From Aeromonas piscicola (lineage in GTDB: Bacteria; Pseudomonadota; Gammaproteobacteria; Enterobacterales; Aeromonadaceae), in the NCBI RefSeq assembly GCF_000820005.1, contig NZ_CDBL01000063.1, positions 36,595-100,594 on the forward strand: DNA of 64,000 bases. The letters run 5' to 3'. A program made the position numbers and the translations under genes. Of this stretch, positions 9,322 to 17,490 are shown piece after piece. Within the stretch, counting starts at the first letter, position 1. Every line of letters begins with the position of its first letter. The notes beneath the pieces are model-generated. The model worked only from the letters and a program-made list of their open reading frames with translations. It did no database searches and had not been told where the DNA came from.

Positions 9322-9348
9322 TTATCGGCCTGCGAGCGAAAATGATTA
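9322..9348 (-). promoter_or_regulatory. Sigma-28 (FliA) promoter candidate for cheV-cheR
   Basis: On the minus strand TAAT, 15 nt, then GCCGATAA. The FliA consensus is TAAA-N15-GCCGATAA, so the -10 box and spacing are perfect and the -35 box has one mismatch. The predicted start near 9315 gives a leader of about 118 nt to cheV. The spacer contains the flgA start codon on the other strand. Confidence 0.7.
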
Positions 9349-10025
9349 GTAGACTTTTCCTCACCTTACTGCTGTTTTGCGGTATTTCTCACGCCACGGC
9401 ATCCGAGGTGACCAGCTATCTGCAAGAAATGGCTCAAGAGTTTGTGCTCGGCCAGCTCGATATTCCGCTCGACGCCCAGGCACAGGTGCAAGCCGCTTCC
9501 ATCGATGAACGCCTGCCCCTGAGCCGCTGCGAACAGCATCTCACCATCAGTTTCCCCGCCAGGATGGAGGTGCGTCGCAACACTACCGTCTACCTCAAAT
9601 GCGAGGAGGATAAACCCTGGGATCTCTATTTGCCGGTTCGGGTCAGCATACAGAAGCCCTATGTGACCGTCTCGGCGCCGGTGGCCAAGGGCGACATCCT
9701 CAGCGAAGGCATGCTGACGCTGGCCTATCAGGATCAGACGCTGATCCGCGGTGACTATCTCAGCGATCCTACCCCCCTCATAGGGGTGCGCAGCAAGCGG
9801 GAGCTCAAACCGGGTCAGCCCATACGGCTCACCCAAGTCTGCGTGGTGTGCAAAGGCGATCAGGTCACACTCAGTGCAGAAAATAGCAGCATGCAAATCA
9901 AAACCATGGCCCGAGCCTTGCAAGATGGCAGCTTCGGAGACATGATCAGACTCGTCAATATTCGTTCAGGAAAAACGGTGCAGGGAAAAGTCAGCGCAGT
10001 CGGCGCCGTGGTGGTCACCTTCTGA
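9342..10025 (+). CDS. flgA: FlgA, P-ring assembly chaperone
   Basis: FlgA is the periplasmic chaperone needed for FlgI to form the P-ring. From ATG 9342 the product is 227 residues, with signal peptide MISRLFLTLLLFCGISHATA. The C-terminal half is a SAF/FlgA domain (VSAPVAKGDILSEGMLTLAY; IGVRSKRELKPGQPIRLTQV; MIRLVNIRSGKTVQGKVSAV). An in-frame ATG at 9310 exists, but the signal peptide begins at 9342. The ribosome-binding site is weak. The gene is divergent from cheV and upstream of flgM-flgN. Confidence 0.92.
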   Translation: MISRLFLTLLLFCGISHATASEVTSYLQEMAQEFVLGQLDIPLDAQAQVQAASIDERLPLSRCEQHLTISFPARMEVRRNTTVYLKCEEDKPWDLYLPVRVSIQKPYVTVSAPVAKGDILSEGMLTLAYQDQTLIRGDYLSDPTPLIGVRSKRELKPGQPIRLTQVCVVCKGDQVTLSAENSSMQIKTMARALQDGSFGDMIRLVNIRSGKTVQGKVSAVGAVVVTF

Positions 10026-10047
10026 ATGTTTTAGGTTACTTTTTTTC

Positions 10048-10074
10048 TAAAGTTCTGACGACCGTCACCGATAA
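10048..10074 (+). promoter_or_regulatory. Sigma-28 (FliA) promoter of flgM
   Basis: TAAA at 10048-10051, exactly 15 nt, then ACCGATAA at 10067-10074. This differs from the FliA consensus TAAA-N15-GCCGATAA at one base. The predicted start near 10081 lies 33 nt before the flgM ATG. It implies autoregulation: FliA drives its own anti-sigma factor. Confidence 0.85.
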
Positions 10075-10113
10075 ACAGGTAAGCGAACAGCAAAGCAGAC
10101 GAAGGTAAACAAT

Positions 10114-10434
10114 ATGGCTATCAACAATATCAACAACCTAGCGAACAATCGGTTGCAAAACACCGGTAGCAGCCAAGGTGCCAATACCAAACCAGCGACC
10201 TCGTCCCCCGACAACCGTGCGGCGACCGTCAAGACCGACTCCGTCTCCTTGACCAATGAGGCGCAGCAATTGCAACAGATGCAGAAAAACCTCAACTCAG
10301 CCTCTACCGGTAATGAAAGCCGGGTCGAGAGCTTGAAGAAAGCCGTGGCCAATGGTGAATATCAGGTCAACAGCGAGGCTGTTGCCAAGAAGATGTTCAG
10401 CTTTGAATCCAATCTGGACAAGCTGCTGGGATGA
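10114..10434 (+). CDS. flgM: FlgM, anti-sigma-28 factor
   Basis: FlgM binds and inhibits sigma-28 (FliA) until it is exported through the finished hook. The product is 106 residues. The N-terminal half is low-complexity and presumably unfolded. The conserved part is TDSVSLTNEAQQLQQMQ and VESLKKAVANGEYQVNSEAV followed by AKKMFSFESNLDKLLG. Its stop overlaps the flgN start (ATGA). A sigma-28 promoter precedes it. Confidence 0.93.
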   Translation: MAINNINNLANNRLQNTGSSQGANTKPATSSPDNRAATVKTDSVSLTNEAQQLQQMQKNLNSASTGNESRVESLKKAVANGEYQVNSEAVAKKMFSFESNLDKLLG

Positions 10435-10847
10435 TTGATTTACCTTCGCTGCTGCATACCCAAGACGAATACCTCTCCCAGATGCAAGGTTTGCTGGAGG
10501 AGGAATTCAACCTTCTCAGGCAGCACCAGGCACTGGCGCTGCCTGAACTGGCAGAGCGCAAGCAGAAACTGCTTGCCGATATTGAAGTGCTGGATCAAAC
10601 CCTGGCCCAGATGCCCGAGCTGCAACAACAGCTGAATGCCTTTCCCGAACAGATGCATCTCCTGCGTGAGAAGCTTGATGCCTGCCAAGAACAAAATGAT
10701 CTCAATGGTCGCCTGCTCGAACTCAGCATCGTCTCCAACCGCCGCCTGGCCAGCTTCCTGAGCAAGTTGCGCGATCGCAACTCCCTGACCTATGACGCCA
10801 AGGGCAATACCCGTTCCGGTACCCGCTCATTCGGCATCAAGGCCTGA
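10431..10847 (+). CDS. flgN: FlgN, flagellar export chaperone
   Basis: FlgN is the cytoplasmic chaperone for the hook-filament junction proteins FlgK and FlgL. The product is 138 residues, almost wholly helical with heptad-like Leu/Gln repeats (ELAERKQKLLADIEVLDQTL). The C-terminal NRNSLTYDAKGNTR-like segment (DRNSLTYDAKGNTRSGTRSF) is typical of gammaproteobacterial FlgN. It overlaps flgM by 4 nt (ATGA), so the two are translated together. Confidence 0.9.
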   Translation: MIDLPSLLHTQDEYLSQMQGLLEEEFNLLRQHQALALPELAERKQKLLADIEVLDQTLAQMPELQQQLNAFPEQMHLLREKLDACQEQNDLNGRLLELSIVSNRRLASFLSKLRDRNSLTYDAKGNTRSGTRSFGIKA

Positions 10848-10912
10848 CCTCTCCCTTCTCGCTTCCAGTTTTCCCTCACAGCCATCCCTGATCAGCGCCT
10901 TCGTCACACACC

Positions 10913-11455
10913 TTACAAGATCAGACGCAGCAAGGCCTCGCTGTCCACACAGGCATGGATGCTCAATACCCCGTCTTCATAGCGGCCATAGCTTGCCGCC
11001 AGCTCTCCGCGTGGAAAACAGATGGATCCAGGATTCATCAGCACCAGCTCCCCTTCCCGCTGCAACACGGGCATATGGGTATGGCCGCTGATGAACAAGC
11101 TGCCGGCCGGCAGCTGCACCGCTTCCGGGCGATAGAGATGGCCATGGCTGACAAACCAGCGCCGGCCATCCACCAACAACTGGTTGTAGGGAGCCATCAT
11201 GGGGAAATCCAGCAGCATCTGATCCACTTCCGAATCGCAATTGCCACGCACCGCCATGATCTGCGGCGCCAGCTGATTGAGCCGCTCGGCCACGGCGGCG
11301 GGGGCATAACCCGGCGGTACCGGGTTGCGCGGGCCGTGGTTGAGCACGTCGCCGAGCAACAGATAGTGATCCGGCTGCCAGGCGGCAAGCTGGTCAAGCA
11401 CCAGCTCCAGAGCACTCAGGCTGCCGTGCAGGTCCGAAATAATGGCAATCTTCAT
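10913..11455 (-). CDS. yfcE: YfcE-type metallophosphodiesterase
   Basis: A calcineurin-like phosphoesterase of the YfcE/MJ0936 group; E. coli YfcE hydrolyses phosphodiester bonds with Mn2+, physiological substrate unsure. The product is 180 residues (E. coli about 184). All five metal motifs are present in order: ISDLHGS, LLGDVLNHGP, VRGNCDSEVD, VSHGH and ISGHTHMP. ATG 11455 is chosen over an in-frame extension because GAGGAG lies just upstream and DLH is then at the correct distance from the N-terminus. It lies 10 nt after the oppA-like gene and may be co-transcribed with it. Confidence 0.92.
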   Translation of the reverse strand: MKIAIISDLHGSLSALELVLDQLAAWQPDHYLLLGDVLNHGPRNPVPPGYAPAAVAERLNQLAPQIMAVRGNCDSEVDQMLLDFPMMAPYNQLLVDGRRWFVSHGHLYRPEAVQLPAGSLFISGHTHMPVLQREGELVLMNPGSICFPRGELAASYGRYEDGVLSIHACVDSEALLRLIL

Positions 11456-11465
11456 CGCTCGCTCC

Positions 11466-13103
11466 TCACGGCTGACTGAAATAGAGATCCTTGGTGGCAA
11501 TCGCCCCCTTGAGATTCTGAACCGGCAAGCCACGCAGGGTGGGATCCACCAACCGCATCTGGTTGTAGTGATAGACGGGAATGGCGGGCATCTCGTCCAT
11601 CAGCAACTGTTCGGCCTGACGGTAGAGCCCGGTCCTGACGTTCCCATCCAGGGTATCCGAGGCCTGTTGCAACAGGCCGTCAAAGGCCGGATTGCAGTAG
11701 CCGCTCTCGTTCTGGGGATCCTGGCAACGGAAGCTGTTGAGCATGGACGAAGGCTCCACGTAATCCCCGAACAGGAAGGAGCGGGCCAGCATGAAATCCC
11801 CGCTGTCTTTGGCCACCTGATAGGCGTTCCACTCCATGTTGTTGAGCGCCACTTCCACCCCCAGCGGCTTCCACATGGCGGCTACCGCCAGTGCCAGCTT
11901 CTTGTGATTTTCCGAGGTGTTGTAGGTCAGTGTCAGCTTGAGGGGATGCGCGCTGTTGTAACCCGCCTGTGTCAGCAGCGTGGTCGCCCTGGCCAGCCGA
12001 GTCGGCTGATCCTGCAAGGCCAGCGGCGAGCTCAACGCCTCATAGCCAGGCATGGTGGGCAGCAGTGACCAGGCTGCTTGTTCACCCTGGCCGCTGACCT
12101 TCTCGGTCAGCAAATGGCGGTCTATGGTCATGGCCAGCGCCCGGCGCACCCGCACATCCTGCAGCTCGGGGCGACGCAGGTTGAAGGTATAGAGATAGGT
12201 GCCGAGCAGCGGCAGACCCCAGATCCGCTCGGGGGTCGCCTCTTTGGTCTTCTGGTAATACTCCAGTGCCACCTTGTTGGTGAGCTGGATCTCGCCCGCC
12301 TCGTAGCGCAGCCGCTCGGCGTGCAGGGAGGCAAGCGGCAGATAGGTGACCCGCTGGATCCGGGTATGGACATCGTCCCAATACTGGGCGTTGCGCTCCG
12401 CCTCGATGCGCTCGTTGGGCACCCAGTTCACCAGCTTGTAGGCGCCGTTGCTGACCAGCTTGCCCGGCTGGGTCCACTGCTTGCCAAACTGGTTGATGGC
12501 CTTCTCGTTGACCGGTACGAAGGGACGCTGGCTTATCAGCTGCAGAAAATAGGGCACCGGCCGCTCCAGGGTCACTTTCAGGATCTGCTCGCTCTCGGCC
12601 TCCACCCCCAGGGTATTGAGATCCAGCGCCCCTGCGTAGATGGACTGGGCATTGTTGATGCCGGTCGCCAGCAGCAGCCCGGCGGAGGGTGAGCCCTGCG
12701 CCGGATCCAGCAGTCGCCGCCAGGCATAGACAAAATCCTGCGCGCCGAGCGGCTCGCCGTTGGACCACTTGAGCTGCGGGCGCAGGAAAAAGCGCCACAC
12801 CAGCCCATCTTCACTGGTCTCCCAGCGCTGGGCCTGAGCCGGCACTATCTTGCCCTGACCATCTTCGCTCACCAACCCCTCAAACAAGTCCACCAGCACG
12901 ACCTCGCCCGGAAAACCGGAGCGGATCTGGGCCGGGTCGAGGGATTCCGGCTCGGCGCCGTTGCCCTTGACCAGGGTCTGGCGGTCCGACAACACGGGCT
13001 CCTGGGACACAGTGGTGGCCTGCACTGAAGGGGCCATCAACAGGCCCAGCAGCAAGGGAGAGAGCCAGCGACGGGCTGGCCGGAAAGCGGGGCACAAAAC
13101 CAT
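11466..13103 (-). CDS. OppA-family oligopeptide-binding protein
   Basis: A periplasmic solute-binding protein of ABC transporter family 5 (SBP_bac_5), closest in type to OppA/MppA. The product is 545 residues with signal sequence FRPARRWLSPLLLGLLMAPS ending about residue 30. Motifs include LVKGNGAEPESLDPAQIRSG, AQRWETSEDGLVWRFFLRPQ, KWSNGEPLGAQDFVYAWRRL and NSFRCQDPQNESGYCNPAFD, as in OppA. ATG 13103 with upstream GAGG is preferred over a TTG six codons earlier. No permease or ATPase genes lie nearby, so it must share a transporter encoded elsewhere. The 240 nt upstream has no further gene. Confidence 0.9.
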   Translation of the reverse strand: MVLCPAFRPARRWLSPLLLGLLMAPSVQATTVSQEPVLSDRQTLVKGNGAEPESLDPAQIRSGFPGEVVLVDLFEGLVSEDGQGKIVPAQAQRWETSEDGLVWRFFLRPQLKWSNGEPLGAQDFVYAWRRLLDPAQGSPSAGLLLATGINNAQSIYAGALDLNTLGVEAESEQILKVTLERPVPYFLQLISQRPFVPVNEKAINQFGKQWTQPGKLVSNGAYKLVNWVPNERIEAERNAQYWDDVHTRIQRVTYLPLASLHAERLRYEAGEIQLTNKVALEYYQKTKEATPERIWGLPLLGTYLYTFNLRRPELQDVRVRRALAMTIDRHLLTEKVSGQGEQAAWSLLPTMPGYEALSSPLALQDQPTRLARATTLLTQAGYNSAHPLKLTLTYNTSENHKKLALAVAAMWKPLGVEVALNNMEWNAYQVAKDSGDFMLARSFLFGDYVEPSSMLNSFRCQDPQNESGYCNPAFDGLLQQASDTLDGNVRTGLYRQAEQLLMDEMPAIPVYHYNQMRLVDPTLRGLPVQNLKGAIATKDLYFSQP

Positions 13104-13343
13104 GACATAAACCTCGTTCAATTCACTTTATTTCAAGAAGGGGGAAGGCCGGCAGCGCGCCTGAATACGAATGCATGATGCTGCGCTTGTTATCCCCGAA
13201 GACGCCCCGTATTGTATCGGGCTTGCTCAAGAGATGGAGTCTTTCGGGCTATTTTTTTCTGTAGTTTTTTATGAAGTGCGAATGGCTGTCGCCGGTAACG
13301 GCCTGATGCGTCTTTCGATGTAGCTACATTTTCAGGAGTTGTT

Positions 13344-14243
13344 ATGGGGTATGAGTGGCTGGCACTGGCTGCGGCCAGTTTGTGGGCAGTGGCGGCCCTG
13401 ATCTCCGTCAAACCGGCCCGTCACCTGGGGGCTTTTGCCTACAGTCGCTGGCGCATGTTTCTGGTCAGCCTGATGCTGGGCTCCGTCAGCCTCGCCACCG
13501 GCGGCTGGCAATCTCTCACCGAAAGCACCCTGCCCCTGCTGGCATTGTCGGGCCTTATCGGCATCTTCGTCGGCGATACAGCCCTGTTTGCCTGCATGAA
13601 CCGGCTGGGCCCCAGGCGCAGCGGCCTGCTGTTCTCCTGCCATGCCCTCTTCTCCGCCCTGCTCGGCCTCTGGTTGTTTGGCGAGCAGCTCGGTGGCTGG
13701 CGACTGGTGGGAGCCTTGCTGGTGTTTGCCGGCGTCATGCTCGCCATTTTGTTCGGCCGGCGTGGCGGCAATCAGCACAATGAGTGGGAACAGGTACGCG
13801 GGCATCTCGCCATCGGCATAGGTCTGGGCCTGACGGCCGCCTTCTGCCAGAGTCTGGGCGCCATCATCGCCAAGCCCGTGATGATGAGCGGCAGCGTGGA
13901 TGCGGTCAGCGCCTCCGGCATCCGCATGGGCAGCGCCCTGTTGGCCCACTGCACCTTGCGGGCGCTGCGGGTACCGCTGTCACTGCCGCACAACCCCATC
14001 AACCGTCAGGTACTGGGGATGATTGGCATCAACGGCTTCCTGGCGATGGCCATGGGGATGACGCTGATCCTGGTCGCCTTGCGTCAGGGAGACGTCGGCA
14101 TGGTGGCGATCCTCTCCTCCACCACCCCTGTCATTCTGCTGCCCCTGCTGTGGTGGCACTCGGGCCAGCGCCCTTCGCTGGCGGCCTGGGCGGGCGCCCT
14201 GCTGGCCACCCTGGGGACGACCATGGTGCTGGGAGCCGGGTAA
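13344..14243 (+). CDS. EamA/DMT-family transporter
   Basis: An inner-membrane carrier of the drug/metabolite transporter superfamily, substrate unknown. The product is 299 residues with about ten hydrophobic segments in two EamA repeats of about 140 residues each. Repeat features are SLWAVAALISVKPARHLGAF at the start and LFGEQLGGWRLVGALLVFAG at the end of the first repeat. CAGGAG precedes ATG 13344. It stands alone between divergent oppA and convergent rsuA. Confidence 0.85.
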   Translation: MGYEWLALAAASLWAVAALISVKPARHLGAFAYSRWRMFLVSLMLGSVSLATGGWQSLTESTLPLLALSGLIGIFVGDTALFACMNRLGPRRSGLLFSCHALFSALLGLWLFGEQLGGWRLVGALLVFAGVMLAILFGRRGGNQHNEWEQVRGHLAIGIGLGLTAAFCQSLGAIIAKPVMMSGSVDAVSASGIRMGSALLAHCTLRALRVPLSLPHNPINRQVLGMIGINGFLAMAMGMTLILVALRQGDVGMVAILSSTTPVILLPLLWWHSGQRPSLAAWAGALLATLGTTMVLGAG

Positions 14244-14297
14244 GACGGCTCGACGTCAACGCCGGGGTTGAACACTCTCGTCCGAATAGGCTTAGCC

Positions 14298-14346
14298 AAT
14301 CGAACCTGCGACCAAGTTCTGACCATGGGTTCGATTAACCCCATGG
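14298..14346. repeat. Nested inverted repeats between eamA and rsuA
   Basis: AATCGAACC (14298-14306) and GGTTCGATT (14328-14336) are a perfect 9-bp inverted pair with a 21-nt spacer. CCATGGG (14323-14329) and CCCATGG (14340-14346) form a second 7-bp pair that overlaps the first. They lie between two convergent genes, so a role in transcript ends is possible, but neither has a T-run. Confidence 0.5.
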
Positions 14347-14381
14347 CGCAGTAATCGACTCTTGATGGCCGGGTCGGGTGA

Positions 14382-15074
14382 CTAGAACTGGGCGATTTCC
14401 TCGGCCGTCAGCTCGCGGTATTCGCCCGGTGCCAGCGCGTCATCCAGCACCAGTGTACCGATCTGCTCCCGATGCAGCCCCACCACCTTGTTGCCAATGG
14501 AGGCAAACATCCGCTTCACCTGATGATACTTGCCTTCATGGATGGTGAGGCGGGCCTCGCACTCACCCAGAATTTCCAGCTGGGCGGGGCGGGTCTTCTC
14601 GGATTCGTTGCGCAGGAAGACGCCATCGGCAAACAAGGAGATGGCATCCTGGTGCACTGGGTCGGCCAGCCAGACGTGATAGGTCTTGGCACACTCATGG
14701 CGCGGCGAGGTGATGCGGTGGGACCATTTGCCATCGTCGGTGATCAGCACCAGACCCGTGGTGTCGAGATCGAGTCGGCCAACCACGTGCAGCTTGCCCA
14801 TGGCGGGTTCGTCCATCAGGAAGAAGACGGTCGGGTGATCCGGGTCTTCGTTGGAGCAGACGTACCCTTCCGGTTTGTGCAGCATGAAGTAGCGATTGCG
14901 CTGATCCAGCGTCAGCGTGACGCCGTCGAATTCGACCTGGCTCTGCTCGTTGATGTGAAAAGCGGGTTGTTTGACCACTATGCCGTCCACCGTGACCTCT
15001 CCCTGCCGGATCAGCTTGCCCGCCAGGGACCGGGTCAAATCGGAACAATCGCAAAGAAATTTATCGAGCCGCAT
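14382..15074 (-). CDS. rsuA: RsuA, 16S rRNA pseudouridine-516 synthase
   Basis: RsuA converts U516 of 16S rRNA to pseudouridine in the 30S assembly particle. The product is 230 residues, as in E. coli. The N-terminal S4 RNA-binding domain (MRLDKFLCDCSDLTRSLAGK) is followed by the synthase domain with catalytic Asp in HVVGRLDLDTTGLVLITDDG. ECAKTYHVWL and HEGKYHQVKRMFASIGNKV are further family motifs. ATG 15074 with GAGG upstream is preferred over a TTG two codons earlier. Confidence 0.95.
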   Translation of the reverse strand: MRLDKFLCDCSDLTRSLAGKLIRQGEVTVDGIVVKQPAFHINEQSQVEFDGVTLTLDQRNRYFMLHKPEGYVCSNEDPDHPTVFFLMDEPAMGKLHVVGRLDLDTTGLVLITDDGKWSHRITSPRHECAKTYHVWLADPVHQDAISLFADGVFLRNESEKTRPAQLEILGECEARLTIHEGKYHQVKRMFASIGNKVVGLHREQIGTLVLDDALAPGEYRELTAEEIAQF

Positions 15075-15247
15075 GCACAACCTCAGAGTCCATCAATAAA
15101 GGGGCGCCATTATATAGGCCGAGGCCAACAACTCCAGCACTAAGCGGTGGCGATGCAGACCATGTCGTCATGACGAAGCCCGGCGCGGGTGTTAGACTGC
15201 CTGCAGAGGGTCTAACGTTACGTATAATAATAAAGTCAGGAAGCCGT

Positions 15248-16444
15248 ATGAAGTCGCACACTCCTCATCCCGTCATTCCAGTCAACCAGCTGCAAGCCGG
15301 CATGTATGTGATCGCCATCATCAGCCAGACAGGCGGCATGGAGATTGCCCAGATGGGGCTGGTGACCACCCGTCAGCAGATCGATGATCTGGTCCGGCGC
15401 GGTGTGCTCACGGTGCGCGTCGATCTCGCCCGCAGCAAGCTGGCTGGCATAGAACAGATCATCTCCCCCGACCCCGCCGCCTTGTCAGCATCATCCCAAC
15501 GACCGGCAGGAAGTGCCAACGGCGAGGGCCGTGAACTCAAGATCCGCCGCCTCTATCAGGAAGCCCGCGAGCTGCAGGGCAAGTTCATCCGTCAGCTCAA
15601 GGCGGGTGAGCCCATCGATATCACGCCGCTGGCGGCGGTGGCCGAAGAGATGGTGGACACCATGTTCACCCACGGCGATGCCATGCTCTGCCTGGCCCGG
15701 ATCCGCGCCAAGGATGCCTACCTGATGGAACACTCCATGAACGTGGCCATACTGCTGGCCAACTTCGGCCGCTATCTGGACCTGGATCGCAGCGTGCTCA
15801 AGGAGCTGACCCTGGGGGGCCTGCTGCACGATGTGGGCAAGATCATGACCCCGGACGAGGTGCTCAACAAACCGGGCAAGCTGACCGATGAAGAGTTCAC
15901 CGTGATGCGCCAGCATGTGGTGCACAGTTACGACATCCTCAGCCATACCCCCGGCATCACGGCCACCATGCTGGAAGTCGCCGCCAATCACCACGAGCGG
16001 CTCGATGGCACGGGTTACCCCCGCCACCTCAAGGGAGATCAGCTCTCCCTCCATACCCGCATGAGCGGCATTGTCGACGTCTACGACGCCGTGACGGCGG
16101 ATCGGGTCTACAAACAGGGAATGCAGCCGACCCAGGCATTCCGGATCCTGCTCAAGGGAGCCGACCACCATTTCGATCGGGGGCTGGTGACCAAGTTCAT
16201 CAAGTGCATGGGGGTCTATCCGGTGGGTACTCTGGTACAACTCTCCAACCAGCGGCTGGCCATCGTCATGCAGCGCAATCCTCATGAGCCGCTCAAGCCG
16301 GTGGTGAAGGTGATCTATCACGCCACCCAGCGCCACTATCTCGAGGTGCAGTGGCTGGATCTGGCGAAGTCGGGGGTACAGGAGAGCATAGAAAGCACGG
16401 TCGATCCCAAGGAGTTCGGCATCAATCTCGCCAACTTTGTCTAG
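15248..16444 (+). CDS. HD-GYP cyclic-di-GMP phosphodiesterase with DUF3391
   Basis: Probably hydrolyses cyclic di-GMP and so affects motility and biofilm. The product is 398 residues. An N-terminal DUF3391 region (about 1-130: IPVNQLQAGMYVIAI) precedes the HD-GYP domain (about 150-330). Metal and signature motifs are complete: EHSMNVAILLANFGRY, LLHDVGKI, HHERLDGTGYPRHL and DVYDAVTADRVYK. ATG 15248 is chosen because AGGAAG precedes it and the family N-terminus starts there. It is close to the flagellar genes but not in their operon. Confidence 0.93.
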   Translation: MKSHTPHPVIPVNQLQAGMYVIAIISQTGGMEIAQMGLVTTRQQIDDLVRRGVLTVRVDLARSKLAGIEQIISPDPAALSASSQRPAGSANGEGRELKIRRLYQEARELQGKFIRQLKAGEPIDITPLAAVAEEMVDTMFTHGDAMLCLARIRAKDAYLMEHSMNVAILLANFGRYLDLDRSVLKELTLGGLLHDVGKIMTPDEVLNKPGKLTDEEFTVMRQHVVHSYDILSHTPGITATMLEVAANHHERLDGTGYPRHLKGDQLSLHTRMSGIVDVYDAVTADRVYKQGMQPTQAFRILLKGADHHFDRGLVTKFIKCMGVYPVGTLVQLSNQRLAIVMQRNPHEPLKPVVKVIYHATQRHYLEVQWLDLAKSGVQESIESTVDPKEFGINLANFV

Positions 16445-16629
16445 TTGGTCCTCCCCTCCCGCGACCGCTCGACACAATGCTGGATAAGAAACTCCTCATC
16501 CAGCGGTGACAGGTCAAAGCGGATACAGGCCTCTTCGATGGCCCGGATGTCGTGTTGATGGTGCTCGCTGAGCCAGCGCACGGCGCGGCGCAGATCTTCA
16601 CCATGGGGCAGCAGGGTATGGTCGCTCAT
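16441..16629 (-). CDS. Small conserved protein of unknown function
   Basis: A 62-residue soluble, acidic protein (MSDHTLLPHGEDLRRAVRWL start). It has predicted helices and an IEEACIRFDLSPLDEEFLI segment, but I recognise no family. ATG 16629 is preceded by GGAGG at good spacing, which supports translation, whereas the upstream in-frame extension has no such site. Its stop codon overlaps the end of the HD-GYP gene on the other strand, so the genes converge. Confidence 0.6.
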   Translation of the reverse strand: MSDHTLLPHGEDLRRAVRWLSEHHQHDIRAIEEACIRFDLSPLDEEFLIQHCVERSREGRTN

Positions 16630-16738
16630 GAGGCACCTCCGGTAAGCCATCGACATCAGCCCGTCAAACCGGGTTGTCTCTTATAGCTTAGTCCGCCCAC
16701 CGCCCCTCCTCTACGCTCCCTCAATCCGGCCGCGGATC

Positions 16739-17389
16739 TCAGCCAAAGGCTCGCTGCCAATCCTGATCAAACTTCGCCAATGCCGCATCCACCGCAGGCA
16801 CGTTCAGCAGCTGCTCGGCCACATCAAGCGGCAATGTGATGGACTGGCAACCGGCCAGCAGGCAGTCAAGCGCCTGACGGGGAGTACGAAATGACGCCGC
16901 CAGCACCTTGCTGTTCGGTGCATGCAGCTCAAGCAGCTGTTGCAGCTCCTGCACGGTGGCGATGCCATCGCCGCCCTGAGCATCCAGCCGGTTCACGTAG
17001 GGTGCGACATATTCCGCCCCCGCCACCGCCGCCAGCCAGCCCTGCAACGGGGTATAGACAGCCGTGCCCAGGGTCGGCACGCCGTTGGCAGTCAGGCTCT
17101 TGATGGCCGCCAGCCCCTCTGCGCATACCGGGATCTTGATCACCAGATCCGGGTCCAGCTCACGCAGGGCGAACGCCTCGCGCACCATCTCGGTTTCAGT
17201 TTTGGCCATCACCTGGGCAAACAGGCGCGCCTTGGGCCCCAGTACATCGCGCAGGGCGGGCAGCAGCTCGGAGAGCGGCAATCCCCCGGCGGCAGTAATG
17301 GAAGGATTGGTGGTGACTCCGGCCAACGGCAGGATCCGTGACCAGCGACGCACTGCCGCCACATCGGCGGTATCGAGATACAGCTCCAT
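16739..17389 (-). CDS. fsa: Fructose-6-phosphate aldolase (FSA/TalC type)
   Basis: Class I aldolase that cleaves fructose 6-phosphate or its 1-deoxy analogue into glyceraldehyde 3-phosphate and dihydroxyacetone or hydroxyacetone. The product is 216 residues, the short transaldolase-like form. The Schiff-base Lys is K85 in [19 protein letters not shown]. Other marks are [10 protein letters not shown] near the start and [23 protein letters not shown] 17389 with AAGGAG upstream is clear; the longer frame upstream is AT-rich promoter DNA. It is divergent from a glycyl-radical activase gene and shares a central FNR box. In E. coli fsa genes also lie beside ybiW/ybiY and pflD/pflC. Confidence 0.93.
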   Translation of the reverse strand: MELYLDTADVAAVRRWSRILPLAGVTTNPSITAAGGLPLSELLPALRDVLGPKARLFAQVMAKTETEMVREAFALRELDPDLVIKIPVCAEGLAAIKSLTANGVPTLGTAVYTPLQGWLAAVAGAEYVAPYVNRLDAQGGDGIATVQELQQLLELHAPNSKVLAASFRTPRQALDCLLAGCQSITLPLDVAEQLLNVPAVDAALAKFDQDWQRAFG

Positions 17390-17424
17390 CTCTAACTCCT
17401 TAACGGGATGTTCAATATGTCGCC

Positions 17425-17430
17425 ATTCTA
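17425..17430 (-). promoter_or_regulatory. -10 element of the fsa promoter
   Basis: The minus strand reads TAGAAT. Its centre (17427.5) is 33 bp from the centre of the FNR box, as expected of a class II FNR-activated promoter. The predicted start is near 17418, about 29 nt before the fsa ATG. Confidence 0.65.
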
Positions 17431-17453
17431 GCGATAAAACATCTGCGAAATAC

Positions 17454-17467
17454 TTGATCGAAATCAA
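17454..17467. promoter_or_regulatory. FNR box between fsa and the glycyl-radical genes
   Basis: TTGATCGAAATCAA matches the FNR consensus TTGAT-N4-ATCAA in all ten specified positions. It is centred at 17460.5, equidistant (33 bp) from a TAGAAT on each strand, so one FNR dimer could activate both divergent promoters from about -42. Anaerobic control fits an oxygen-sensitive glycyl-radical enzyme. Confidence 0.85.
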
Positions 17468-17471
17468 ATCA

Positions 17472-17487
17472 ACTTTCGAATGAAAGT
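17472..17487. promoter_or_regulatory. Palindromic operator candidate
   Basis: ACTTTCGAATGAAAGT is a perfect 6+4+6 inverted repeat. It lies between the FNR box and the -10 of the rightward promoter, about -31 to -16, where a bound repressor would block RNA polymerase. The linked DeoR-family regulator at 20946-21692 is the obvious candidate ligand. Confidence 0.5.
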
Positions 17488-17490
17488 AAA

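Noticed and set aside
14321..14346. Sequence like a tRNA T-arm (GGTTCGATT between G- and C-runs)
   Set aside because: No acceptor stem, anticodon arm or CCA can be fitted around it.
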